A stretch of DNA of 64,000 nt from an uncultured Mediterranea sp. GTDB taxonomy: Bacteria > Bacteroidota > Bacteroidia > Bacteroidales > Bacteroidaceae. Where the stretch lies: positions 1-64,000 of the forward strand of contig CAMACX010000009.1 in the NCBI GenBank assembly GCA_945831575.1, written 5' to 3'. Positions 6,965 through 14,697 of the stretch are shown one piece after another. The translations under genes were made by a program, and so were the position numbers. The notes beneath the pieces are model-generated. The model had not been told where the DNA came from. It was given only the letters and a program-made list of their open reading frames with translations, and searched no databases. Position 1 is the first letter of the stretch. Each line of letters begins with the position of its first letter.

Positions 6965-8368
6965 ATGAACTACCGCTACACTACCGCTACGCGTACCTTG
7001 ATTGGCGACTTGCATACGCCGGTCAGCACCTACCTCAAAGTGCGCGACCTCTTTACACAGAGCGCACTCATGGAGAGTTCCGACTACCACGGATCGGAGA
7101 ACAACCGTTCGTTCATCGGCCTCTGCCCTATCGCCTCGGTCAGCATTGAGCATGGCCAGGCCCATTTCCGCTTCCCCGATGGAAGCCGCGAGATGCACCC
7201 CATCACCACAGAATACCGCGTGGAGCACGCCTTGCGCGACTTCCTGAGCCGCTTCAGCGTAGAGGGAGATTACAGCAACTATTGCGGCCTCTACGGATAT
7301 ACCTCCTTCAACGCCGTGCGCTACTTTGAGGAGATTCCCGTCAAGGACAGCTGCGAGACGAAGAACGATGCCCCCGACATGCTCTATATCCTCTACCGCT
7401 ACCTCATCATCTTCAACGACTTCCGCAACGAGATGATGCTCATGCAGATGCTGGCCCCGGACGAGAAGGAGAACCTCGACTCCCTGCAGCGGGCCATCCA
7501 CAACCGCAACTTCACGGCTTACGACTTCAAGGCCGTAGGTCCTGTCACCTCTCCGCTCACCGATGAGGAGCACAAGGCCAATATCCGTCGGGGCATTGCC
7601 CATTGCCTGCGGGGCGACGTGTTCCAGATTGTGCTCTCACGCCGCTTCGTGCAGCAATTCCAGGGGGATGACTTCAAGCTCTACCGCGCCCTGCGTAGCA
7701 TCAACCCCTCTCCTTACCTCTTCTACTTCGACTTCGGCGGCTTCCGCATCTTCGGTTCATCGCCCGAGACCCACTGCCGCATCGAGGGACGCAAAGCTAC
7801 CATTGACCCCATTGCCGGTACGACGAAGCGCACGGGAGACCCTGTACAAGATGCCCTCAATGCACAGTACCTGCATGACGACCCCAAGGAGAATGCCGAG
7901 CACGTGATGCTGGTGGATCTGGCCCGCAATGACCTCTCGCGCAACAGCCACGATGTACAGGTGGAGTTTTACAAAGAGATGCAGTACTACAGCCACGTGA
8001 TTCACCTGGTGAGCCGTGTCAGCGGCACGCTCGATGAGGGGGTGGACCCCATCAAGGCCTTCATCGACACCTTCCCTGCCGGTACGCTGAGCGGTGCCCC
8101 CAAGGTGCGTGCCATGCAGCTCATCAGCGAGATAGAGCCGCACAACCGAGGTGCCTACGGTGGCTGCGTGGGCTTCATCGGCATCAACGGCGACCTGAAT
8201 CAGGCCATCACCATACGCACCTTCGTGAGCCGCAACAGCACACTCTGGTTCCAGGCCGGTGGAGGTATCGTGGCCAAGAGCAACGAGGAGTATGAGCTGC
8301 AAGAGGTGAACAACAAACTCGGAGCCCTGCGCAAAGCCATCTCCATAGCTGAGAATGAATTTGAATAA
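6965..8368 (+). CDS. trpE: Anthranilate synthase component I
   Basis: Converts chorismate to anthranilate using ammonia delivered by TrpG; first committed step of tryptophan synthesis. The 467-residue protein has the chorismate-binding C-terminal domain with DPIAGTTKRTGDP, LVDLARNDLSR, FPAGTLSGAPKVRAMQLI, then AYGGCVGFIG and FQAGGGIVAKS, all expected for an active enzyme. The N-terminal part carries the regulatory domain that normally binds Trp. ATG 6965 immediately follows the CTAATCA repeats. Its end overlaps a spurious upstream start for trpG by a few codons; the genes are 25 bp apart using the chosen trpG start. Confidence 0.95.
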   Translation: MNYRYTTATRTLIGDLHTPVSTYLKVRDLFTQSALMESSDYHGSENNRSFIGLCPIASVSIEHGQAHFRFPDGSREMHPITTEYRVEHALRDFLSRFSVEGDYSNYCGLYGYTSFNAVRYFEEIPVKDSCETKNDAPDMLYILYRYLIIFNDFRNEMMLMQMLAPDEKENLDSLQRAIHNRNFTAYDFKAVGPVTSPLTDEEHKANIRRGIAHCLRGDVFQIVLSRRFVQQFQGDDFKLYRALRSINPSPYLFYFDFGGFRIFGSSPETHCRIEGRKATIDPIAGTTKRTGDPVQDALNAQYLHDDPKENAEHVMLVDLARNDLSRNSHDVQVEFYKEMQYYSHVIHLVSRVSGTLDEGVDPIKAFIDTFPAGTLSGAPKVRAMQLISEIEPHNRGAYGGCVGFIGINGDLNQAITIRTFVSRNSTLWFQAGGGIVAKSNEEYELQEVNNKLGALRKAISIAENEFE

Positions 8369-8393
8369 GAAACGTGCATCAAAAGACTACCAT

Positions 8394-8978
8394 ATGAAAA
8401 TCTGTATCATAGATAATTACGACTCCTTCACCTACAACCTCTCCCACCAGGTAAAGCAGCTGGGTGCTGAGGTGACGGTACTCCGCAACGACCGCTTCAC
8501 ATTGCCACAGCTCAAGCCGTTTGACAAACTGATCCTCTCTCCCGGTCCGGGCATTCCCTCTGAAGCCGGACTGCTCCTCGATGTCATCCGCCACTATGCT
8601 GACACGAAGCCTATGCTCGGCGTCTGCCTGGGCGAACAGGCTATCGGCGAGGCGTTTGGAGGCAAACTTACCAACTTGAGTGATGTATTCCATGGCGTAC
8701 AGACACCAATAGAGGTGGTGGCTGACGACCCGCTCTTTGCCGGCCTGTCCCAAAGGATGGACGTAGGCCGTTACCACTCATGGGTCGTGGACCGTGCCGG
8801 TCTCCCCGATTGTCTGGAGGTAACGGCCCTGAGCACCGAAGGGTACATCATGGCCCTGCGCCACCGCCAGTACCCCATCCACGGCATCCAGTTCCACCCC
8901 GAATCAGTCCTTACCCCCCAAGGGAAACAGATGATAAGCAACTGGTTAAATTACAGTACTCTAATCACTAATAATTAA
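8394..8978 (+). CDS. trpG: Anthranilate synthase component II (glutamine amidotransferase)
   Basis: Class I glutamine amidotransferase that supplies ammonia to TrpE. The 194-residue protein begins MKICIIDNYDSFTYNL. It has the oxyanion-loop SPGPGIPSEAG, the nucleophile Cys78 in MLGVCLGEQAIGE, and the His-Glu pair in QFHPESVLTP. An in-frame ATG at 8355 would add 13 residues overlapping the trpE end; family alignment favours 8394. A stand-alone TrpG of this length could also serve PabB, but the operon position assigns it to tryptophan. Confidence 0.94.
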   Translation: MKICIIDNYDSFTYNLSHQVKQLGAEVTVLRNDRFTLPQLKPFDKLILSPGPGIPSEAGLLLDVIRHYADTKPMLGVCLGEQAIGEAFGGKLTNLSDVFHGVQTPIEVVADDPLFAGLSQRMDVGRYHSWVVDRAGLPDCLEVTALSTEGYIMALRHRQYPIHGIQFHPESVLTPQGKQMISNWLNYSTLITNN

Positions 8979-9007
8979 CCACTAATCACTAACCTCTAAT
9001 CACTAAA
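8961..9007. repeat. CTAATCA heptanucleotide repeat between trpG and trpD
   Basis: About six CTAATCA-like units (CTAATCA, CTAATAA, TTAACCA, CTAATCA and so on) run from inside the last codons of trpG to just before trpD. The repeat supplies the trpG stop codon. Confidence 0.72.
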
Positions 9008-9013
9008 ACAAAG

Positions 9014-10009
9014 ATGAAAACCATACTGAACCGGCTCTTCAACCACGAGGAGCTGAACCGAGAAGAGACCAAACAAATCCTGCTCCACATCACCGAGCAG
9101 AAGTACCCCGATGCACAGATTGCCGCCCTGCTCACTGCATTCCAGATGCGAGGCATCACCGTGGAGGAACTGATTGGCTTCCGCGAAGCCTTGATGCAGA
9201 CACGATTGGCCATCGACTTCGCTCCTTACCACCCCATCGACATCGTGGGTACTGGAGGCGATGGCAAGAATACTTTCAATATCTCCACCTGCGCCTGCTT
9301 CGTGGTGGCTGGTGCGGGCTACAAGGTGGCCAAACATGGCAACTACGGAGCGACCTCGGTGAGTGGTGCAAGCAATGTGATTGAAGCCCACGGCGTGAAG
9401 TTCACCAACGATGCCGACCGCCTGAAGCGTAGTCTGGAGCAGTGCAATATGGCCTATCTTCATGCACCGCTCTTCAATTCGGCCATGAAGTTTGTAGCTC
9501 CCGTTCGTAAGGCCCTTGGCGTACGCACCATCTTCAACCTCTTTGGGCCGCTGGTCAACCCCTGCTGCCCCACCTATCAGCTCCTGGGTGTGGCCGACCT
9601 GCAGCAGATGCGACTCTACACCAATGTCTTCTACCAGCTGGGTATCGACTTTGCCGTAGTGAGCAGCCTCGACGGGTACGATGAAATCTCGCTGACCGAC
9701 GAGTTTAAGGTCATGACCCGTGGCTACGAACAGGTCTTCCGCCCCGAACAACTAGGCATGACCTCCATCCGTCCCGAAGAGCTCTCTGGCGGTGCGACCA
9801 AGGAGGAGGCTGCTACCATCTTCGACCACGTGCTGCAAGGCACCGCTACCCAAGCTCAGACCCAATGCGTACTGACCAACGCCGCCTTTGCCATCCAGGT
9901 AATAGAGCCTGCCAAATCGCTCGATGAATGCCTGGCCATCGCCCGTGAATCGCTGGAAAGTGGCAACGCCTTACAGACCTTGAAGCGCTTCGTGAAGCTC
10001 AACAGCTGA
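9014..10009 (+). CDS. trpD: Anthranilate phosphoribosyltransferase
   Basis: Transfers the phosphoribosyl group of PRPP to anthranilate. The 331-residue length is normal. The PRPP/pyrophosphate loop is GTGGDGKNTFNIST at 79-92, followed by KHGNYGATSVSGASNVIEAHG and NLFGPLVNPC, both family hallmarks. The N-terminal helical domain (residues 1-70) precedes the alpha/beta domain. It is monofunctional, not fused to TrpG as in enterobacteria. It follows trpG by 35 bp of repeat DNA. Confidence 0.96.
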   Translation: MKTILNRLFNHEELNREETKQILLHITEQKYPDAQIAALLTAFQMRGITVEELIGFREALMQTRLAIDFAPYHPIDIVGTGGDGKNTFNISTCACFVVAGAGYKVAKHGNYGATSVSGASNVIEAHGVKFTNDADRLKRSLEQCNMAYLHAPLFNSAMKFVAPVRKALGVRTIFNLFGPLVNPCCPTYQLLGVADLQQMRLYTNVFYQLGIDFAVVSSLDGYDEISLTDEFKVMTRGYEQVFRPEQLGMTSIRPEELSGGATKEEAATIFDHVLQGTATQAQTQCVLTNAAFAIQVIEPAKSLDECLAIARESLESGNALQTLKRFVKLNS

Positions 10010-10070
10010 TACTATTTATTTAAATCATCCATTCAGATAACAAATATATCTAATTATATATTAGCTGACT

Positions 10071-10919
10071 ATGCAAGACATATTAAATACCATTATAGCC
10101 CGTAAACGGGAGCAGATAGCAGCCGAAAAGCGTATCGTCTCAGCCGAGCAGATGCGAGAGCAGGCTTTGGATTATGCCGAACAGCGAAAGCGGCTTAGAG
10201 GGACAACCACCGGCGAATGCAAACCCTTCCACAGCATGAGACGGGCCCTTGAACAATCTTCTACGGGTATCATCGCCGAGTTTAAGCGACGCTCTCCCTC
10301 CAAGGGATGGATCAAGCAAGAGGCCGATGCTTCCATCATTCCTCCTGCCTACGAGCAAGCGGGTGCCTCGGCCCTCTCCATCCTCACCGATGAACCCTTT
10401 TTCGGAGGCCGGCTTGCAGATTTGCGCACGGCACGCCGACTCACCGACCTCCCCCTGCTGCGCAAAGAGTTTATTGTTGATACCTATCAAGTGGAACAGG
10501 CCGTACTGGCCGGTGCCGATGCCATCTTGCTGATTGCCGCTTGCCTCAGTGTGAAGGAAGCGGAGCTACTCAGCACGCATGCCCACCACCTTGGACTTGA
10601 AGTATTACTTGAAGTACACTCGCCTAACGAACTCTGTTACTTGAATTGTAACCCTGACATGATTGGGGTAAACAACCGCCATCTAGGCACCTTTGTGACC
10701 GATGTCAACAACTCCTTCCAGCTGGCTACCCAGCTGCCCGACGATGGACCGCTGCTGGTGTCAGAGAGCGGTATCTCTCGTCCCGAGACCATCTGCCGTT
10801 TGCGTGAAGCAGGTTACAGAGGTTTCTTGATAGGCGAGACATTCATGAAGACTCCCTCACCAGCCGATACCCTCCGAGAGATAATCAAGCAGGTAGAGAC
10901 CTTAAGCGCAAACGTATGA
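10071..10919 (+). CDS. trpC: Indole-3-glycerol phosphate synthase
   Basis: Ring-closing decarboxylase that makes indole-3-glycerol phosphate. The TIM-barrel motifs are IIAEFKRRSPSKGWI (catalytic Lys), LRKEFIVDTYQVEQA, GADAILLIAACL, LLEVHSPNEL and VNNRHLGTF. At 282 residues it is about 20 longer than many homologues; the excess lies in the N-terminal helical region before residue 75 (an RKRLRGTTTGE segment). The last codons overlap trpF by 4 bp (ATGA), indicating translational coupling. It is not fused to TrpF. Confidence 0.95.
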   Translation: MQDILNTIIARKREQIAAEKRIVSAEQMREQALDYAEQRKRLRGTTTGECKPFHSMRRALEQSSTGIIAEFKRRSPSKGWIKQEADASIIPPAYEQAGASALSILTDEPFFGGRLADLRTARRLTDLPLLRKEFIVDTYQVEQAVLAGADAILLIAACLSVKEAELLSTHAHHLGLEVLLEVHSPNELCYLNCNPDMIGVNNRHLGTFVTDVNNSFQLATQLPDDGPLLVSESGISRPETICRLREAGYRGFLIGETFMKTPSPADTLREIIKQVETLSANV

Positions 10920-11554
10920 ACACCTACCGTACATTGATCATCAAAGTCTGCGGCATGACGTTAGGGGATAACATCCGGGACATCGAAGCCCTTGGCGTGG
11001 ATTGGCTTGGATTCATCTTCTTCGACCGCTCACCACGCTGCGTAAGGCAGAAGCCCAGCTTGATGCCGCAGAGAGCCAGACGTGTGGGGGTATTTGTCAA
11101 TGCCCCATTGGAGGAGATCCGTGCCCGCATCAGGGAGTATAGCTTGCATTACGTACAGCTCCATGGCGATGAATCACCCTCCTTCTGCCTTGAGGTACAA
11201 GCGCTAGGCGTAGGGGTCATCAAGGCATTCCCGTTGAGCGAGGCCGTTGACTTAGAGGCTACCATACCCTATGAGGAGTGCTGTAACTACTACCTATTTG
11301 ATACCAAGACAGCACAGCAACGTGGTGGCTCGGGGGTGAGGTTCAACTGGCAGCTACTCGCCGCTTACCGAGGAGCCACCCCCTTCCTGCTGAGTGGCGG
11401 CATCGGCCCCGAAAGCCTCGATGCACTCCGCAACTTTGAGCACCCCCTCTGGGCAGGCATTGACCTCAACAGCCGCTTCGAGTCAGCACCCGGAGTCAAA
11501 GCGCTCCCTCTGCTCGCACCATTTATTCACAATTTAAAATCATACCCATTATGA
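10916..11554 (+). CDS. trpF: Phosphoribosylanthranilate isomerase
   Basis: Amadori rearrangement of phosphoribosylanthranilate. The 212-residue TIM barrel begins with the catalytic KVCGMT near residue 10. It has LGFIFFDRSPR, VGVFVNAPLEE, YVQLHGDES and the phosphate-binding LLSGGIGPE. Both ends overlap neighbours by ATGA (with trpC at 10916 and with trpA at 11551), so trpC-F-A are translationally coupled. Confidence 0.95.
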   Translation: MNTYRTLIIKVCGMTLGDNIRDIEALGVDWLGFIFFDRSPRCVRQKPSLMPQRARRVGVFVNAPLEEIRARIREYSLHYVQLHGDESPSFCLEVQALGVGVIKAFPLSEAVDLEATIPYEECCNYYLFDTKTAQQRGGSGVRFNWQLLAAYRGATPFLLSGGIGPESLDALRNFEHPLWAGIDLNSRFESAPGVKALPLLAPFIHNLKSYPL

Positions 11555-12327
11555 ACCGCATCAATCAACTCTTCAGCACCAATCCCCGTAATCTGCTTTC
11601 CATCTACTTCTGTGCCGGTTGTCCCACCCTCAATGGCACCGCTGATGTCATCCGCTCCCTGGAGCGCAACGGCGTACATATGATTGAGATAGGCATCCCC
11701 TTCAGTGACCCGATGGCCGACGGGGTCGTCATCCAGGAGGCCACCACACGAGCCTTGCACAACGGCATGTCACTCCGTCTGCTCTTCAGCCAGCTGGAGG
11801 GCATCCGCAGCGATGTGCAGATACCACTCATCCTGATGGGCTACCTCAACCCCATCATGCAATACGGCTTCGAGGCCTTCTGTAAGCGCTGCATGGAGTG
11901 CGGCATCGACGGGGTCATCATCCCCGACCTACCCTTCCGTGACTACGCATCGACCTACAAGGCCATCTCTGACCGCTACGACCTCCGCATCATCATGCTC
12001 ATCACCCCCGAGACCTCATTGGAACGTGTCCGTGAGATTGATGCCCATACCGATGGCTTCATCTACATGGTGTCGAGCGCTGCCATCACGGGTGCACAGA
12101 AGGACTTCAACGCCGCCAAGCAGGCCTATTTCCAGCGCATCGAGGAGCTCGGACTGCGCAATCCACGGATGGTGGGCTTCGGCATCAGCAACCGTCAGAC
12201 CTACGAGGCCGCCTGTGCCCATGCCTCAGGGGCCATCATCGGCAGCCGCTTCGTCAGTCTGCTCAACGAGGCCCAAGGCGATGCCGACCAAGCCATCCAG
12301 GCACTCCAGCGGGCTATACAGGAGTAA
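11551..12327 (+). CDS. trpA: Tryptophan synthase alpha subunit
   Basis: Cleaves indole-3-glycerol phosphate to indole, channelled to TrpB. The 258-residue TIM barrel has the catalytic Glu in MIEIGIPFSDPMADGVVIQ, then LMGYLNPIMQYG, the catalytic Asp in GIDGVIIPDLPF, and GFGISNRQT at the phosphate site. Last gene of the seven-gene operon. No strong hairpin was seen after the stop; a new promoter-like sequence lies at 12397-12427. Confidence 0.96.
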   Translation: MNRINQLFSTNPRNLLSIYFCAGCPTLNGTADVIRSLERNGVHMIEIGIPFSDPMADGVVIQEATTRALHNGMSLRLLFSQLEGIRSDVQIPLILMGYLNPIMQYGFEAFCKRCMECGIDGVIIPDLPFRDYASTYKAISDRYDLRIIMLITPETSLERVREIDAHTDGFIYMVSSAAITGAQKDFNAAKQAYFQRIEELGLRNPRMVGFGISNRQTYEAACAHASGAIIGSRFVSLLNEAQGDADQAIQALQRAIQE

Positions 12328-12396
12328 ATTCAAGACCCATACGAGGCCCCGGACCGGCAGAGAAACAGGGATAAAAAAATATTTTGCCCGGAATGC

Positions 12397-12427
12397 TTGC
12401 AGATACATTGGAAAAACACTAATTTCG
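12397..12427 (+). promoter_or_regulatory. Candidate promoter for the DUF3298 lipoprotein gene
   Basis: TTG at 12397-12399, 20 nt, then TAATTTCG at 12420-12427, one mismatch from TAnnTTTG. It lies 50 bp before the start codon. Confidence 0.45.
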
Positions 12428-12476
12428 CACGGAATTTCAACATGTATAATCAATGTATAAAAAAACATTCCTGACA

Positions 12477-13334
12477 ATGAAAAAAGTAATGCGCTATGCA
12501 TCAATCCTGTTGCTGCTGACGGCCCTCGGCCTCGGCGCTTGCAAACAGGCACCCAAGGGGGCCAGAGAAATCTGGGCCTTGCAGTTTGACAGTCTCCAAC
12601 TCAACCGCACGGAGCACCTCTTCGGTGATACAGCCAGACCGGCCTGCAACCTGGTACTCAACCTATGCTATACTTCTGAGGCCAAGGAGAAGCAGCTGCG
12701 CGACAGTCTCAACAACTACCTCATCGCCTTCTCCCTGGGCGACCAGTTTGCTTCGCTACAGCCCCAGGAGGCCATTGAGGCCTATGCCAAGAGCTATACG
12801 CACAACTACCGCTCCGACCTCGAGCCGATGTACCTCAAGGAGATGGAGGAGCTGGCTGACGGACAGACCATGGGGGCCTGGTATTCCTATTATAAAAAGG
12901 TGGAGAGTCACATCTCCCGCTGTGAAGGGGTCCTGCTGACCTATCGCAACTACTACGAGGAATATACCGGCGGTGCCCACGGCATGTATGCCACCAGCTT
13001 TCTCAACATAGACCTGCGTACCCTCACTCCTGTGACGCTCGACGACCTCTTCATCGGCGAATACAGCGACGAACTGACCCGTCTGCTCTGGGAGCAGCTG
13101 ATGAAGGACAATAACGTATCGACCCAGGAGGAACTCCGCGACCTGGGCTTTGCCTCGACAGGTGAACTGACCCCCACGGAGAATTTCTACATCGACGACA
13201 AGGGCATCACCTTCTATTATAATGTCTATGACATCGCTCCCTACGTGATGGGCCCCGTCACCATCTGCCTCAAGCGCGATGACGTGGCCCACTTGATAGG
13301 CGATGCCTCGCTGTGGGGCAGCGACCCGAAATAA
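12477..13334 (+). CDS. DUF3298-type (RsiV-like) lipoprotein
   Basis: A 285-residue predicted lipoprotein with a basic N-terminus, a hydrophobic core and the lipobox LGLGAC, giving Cys22 as lipidation site. The mature part carries the DUF4163/DUF3298 pattern: YEEYTGGAHGMYATSFLNID, then LTPVTLDDLF, ending with a YIDDKGITFYYNVYDIAPY segment. This domain is found in RsiV and in many periplasmic lipoproteins, with peptidoglycan- or lysozyme-related roles in some. Exact function unknown. I chose ATG 12477 because the upstream in-frame ATG at 12453 would spoil the signal peptide. It is followed by rsmG after 24 bp. Confidence 0.8.
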   Translation: MKKVMRYASILLLLTALGLGACKQAPKGAREIWALQFDSLQLNRTEHLFGDTARPACNLVLNLCYTSEAKEKQLRDSLNNYLIAFSLGDQFASLQPQEAIEAYAKSYTHNYRSDLEPMYLKEMEELADGQTMGAWYSYYKKVESHISRCEGVLLTYRNYYEEYTGGAHGMYATSFLNIDLRTLTPVTLDDLFIGEYSDELTRLLWEQLMKDNNVSTQEELRDLGFASTGELTPTENFYIDDKGITFYYNVYDIAPYVMGPVTICLKRDDVAHLIGDASLWGSDPK

Positions 13335-13358
13335 CCATCAACCTCAACCACTACGCCT

Positions 13359-13997
13359 ATGACAGCAAACGAAGGACTTCAGCTCATCCTCCACTATTTC
13401 CCCGAGCTCAGCGAACAGCAAAAGGAGCAGTTTCTGGCACTCGATGCCCTCTACCGCGACTGGAACGCGAAGATTAACGTCATCTCGCGCAAGGACATCG
13501 ACAACCTCTACGAGCATCATGTGCTCCACTCCCTGGGCATTGCCCACGTCATCCGCTTCAAGGCAGGCAGCCGCATTATGGACCTGGGCACAGGCGGTGG
13601 ATTCCCCGGCATTCCGCTGGCCATCCTCTTCCCTGAGGTGAGATTCCACCTGGTGGATAGCATCGGCAAGAAGGTGCGCGTGGCGGGTGAGGTGGCCGCA
13701 GCCATCGGCCTGACCAATGTCACCACAGCCCACGAACGCGCCGAGGAGGAGAAGCAGAAGTTTGACTTCGTGGTGAGCCGTGCCGTGATGCCCCTGGCCG
13801 ACCTGGTGAAGATTGTGCGCAAGAACATCGACAGCCGTCAGCAGAATGCCTTGCCCAACGGACTGATCTGCCTCAAGGGCGGTGAGCTGGCCAAGGAGAC
13901 CAATCCGCTGAAGAGCCGCACCTACCTCACCGACCTCTCGGAGGTCTTTACTGAGCCTTACTTTGAGACCAAGAAAGTAGTATATGTCACGCTTTAA
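13359..13997 (+). CDS. rsmG: 16S rRNA (guanine-N7) methyltransferase RsmG
   Basis: SAM-dependent methyltransferase for m7G527 of 16S rRNA (E. coli numbering). The 212-residue protein begins with a helical region including WNAKINVISRKDIDNLYEHH. The SAM loop is IMDLGTGGGFPGIPLA near 70-85, with LVDSIGKKVRVA following and the VVSRAVMPL motif near 140. Usual length for the family. Same strand as the preceding lipoprotein and the following MBL hydrolase, with short gaps (24 and 14 bp), so they probably share a transcript. Confidence 0.94.
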   Translation: MTANEGLQLILHYFPELSEQQKEQFLALDALYRDWNAKINVISRKDIDNLYEHHVLHSLGIAHVIRFKAGSRIMDLGTGGGFPGIPLAILFPEVRFHLVDSIGKKVRVAGEVAAAIGLTNVTTAHERAEEEKQKFDFVVSRAVMPLADLVKIVRKNIDSRQQNALPNGLICLKGGELAKETNPLKSRTYLTDLSEVFTEPYFETKKVVYVTL

Positions 13998-14011
13998 ATA
14001 ATCGATCTATT

Positions 14012-14653
14012 ATGAAAATCAAGCGATTCGAATTCAATATGTTTCCGGTAAACTGCTACGTGCTGGCCGATGAGACGGGCGAAGCGGTGGTCATTGACCC
14101 CGGATGCTATTACGAAGAAGAGAAGCAGGCCCTCAAGGGCTTTATCCGAGACAACAAACTACAGGTCAAGCACCTGCTCTGTACCCACCTCCACACCGAC
14201 CACATCTTCGGCACCCCCTTCATGCTGAAGGAGTTTGGCCTCAAGCCCGAAGCCAACCAGGCCGATGAGTTCTGGATTGAAGAGAGCCCCAAGCAGAGCC
14301 GCATGTTCGGCATCAAGCTGGAGGAGAACCCCGTGGCCATCGGCACTTACCTGCACGACGGTGACCTGATCCACTTCGGCAACACCACGCTCGAAGCCAT
14401 CCACGTGCCCGGTCACTCACCCGGCAGTCTGGTCTATTACTGCGCCAGTGAAGGTTGCATGTTCTCGGGCGATGTACTCTTCCAAGGCAGCATCGGCCGT
14501 GCAGACCTGGCTGGAGGCAACTTTGACCACCTGATAGAGAACATCTGCAGCCGACTCTTCGTGCTGCCCAACGACACGGTGGTCTATCCCGGTCATGGAG
14601 CCCCCACCACCATAGGCATCGAGAAGGCTGAAAACCCCTTCTTCCGCTCCTGA
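14012..14653 (+). CDS. MBL-fold metallo-hydrolase (glyoxalase II-like)
   Basis: A 213-residue zinc hydrolase of the metallo-beta-lactamase fold. The metal motif HxHxDH appears as THLHTDHIFG near residues 53-62. Later metal ligands are in VPGHSPGSLVYY, FSGDVLFQGSIGRAD and the final VVYPGHGAPTT. This compact form matches the YcbL/glyoxalase II-like subgroup. Substrate cannot be read from sequence; thioester or glutathione-like conjugates are common in the family. It lies between rsmG and gcvP on the same strand. Confidence 0.88.
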   Translation: MKIKRFEFNMFPVNCYVLADETGEAVVIDPGCYYEEEKQALKGFIRDNKLQVKHLLCTHLHTDHIFGTPFMLKEFGLKPEANQADEFWIEESPKQSRMFGIKLEENPVAIGTYLHDGDLIHFGNTTLEAIHVPGHSPGSLVYYCASEGCMFSGDVLFQGSIGRADLAGGNFDHLIENICSRLFVLPNDTVVYPGHGAPTTIGIEKAENPFFRS

Positions 14654-14697
14654 TTGCATATCATCCCATTCAATAAACGCACAACCTTTAATAATTA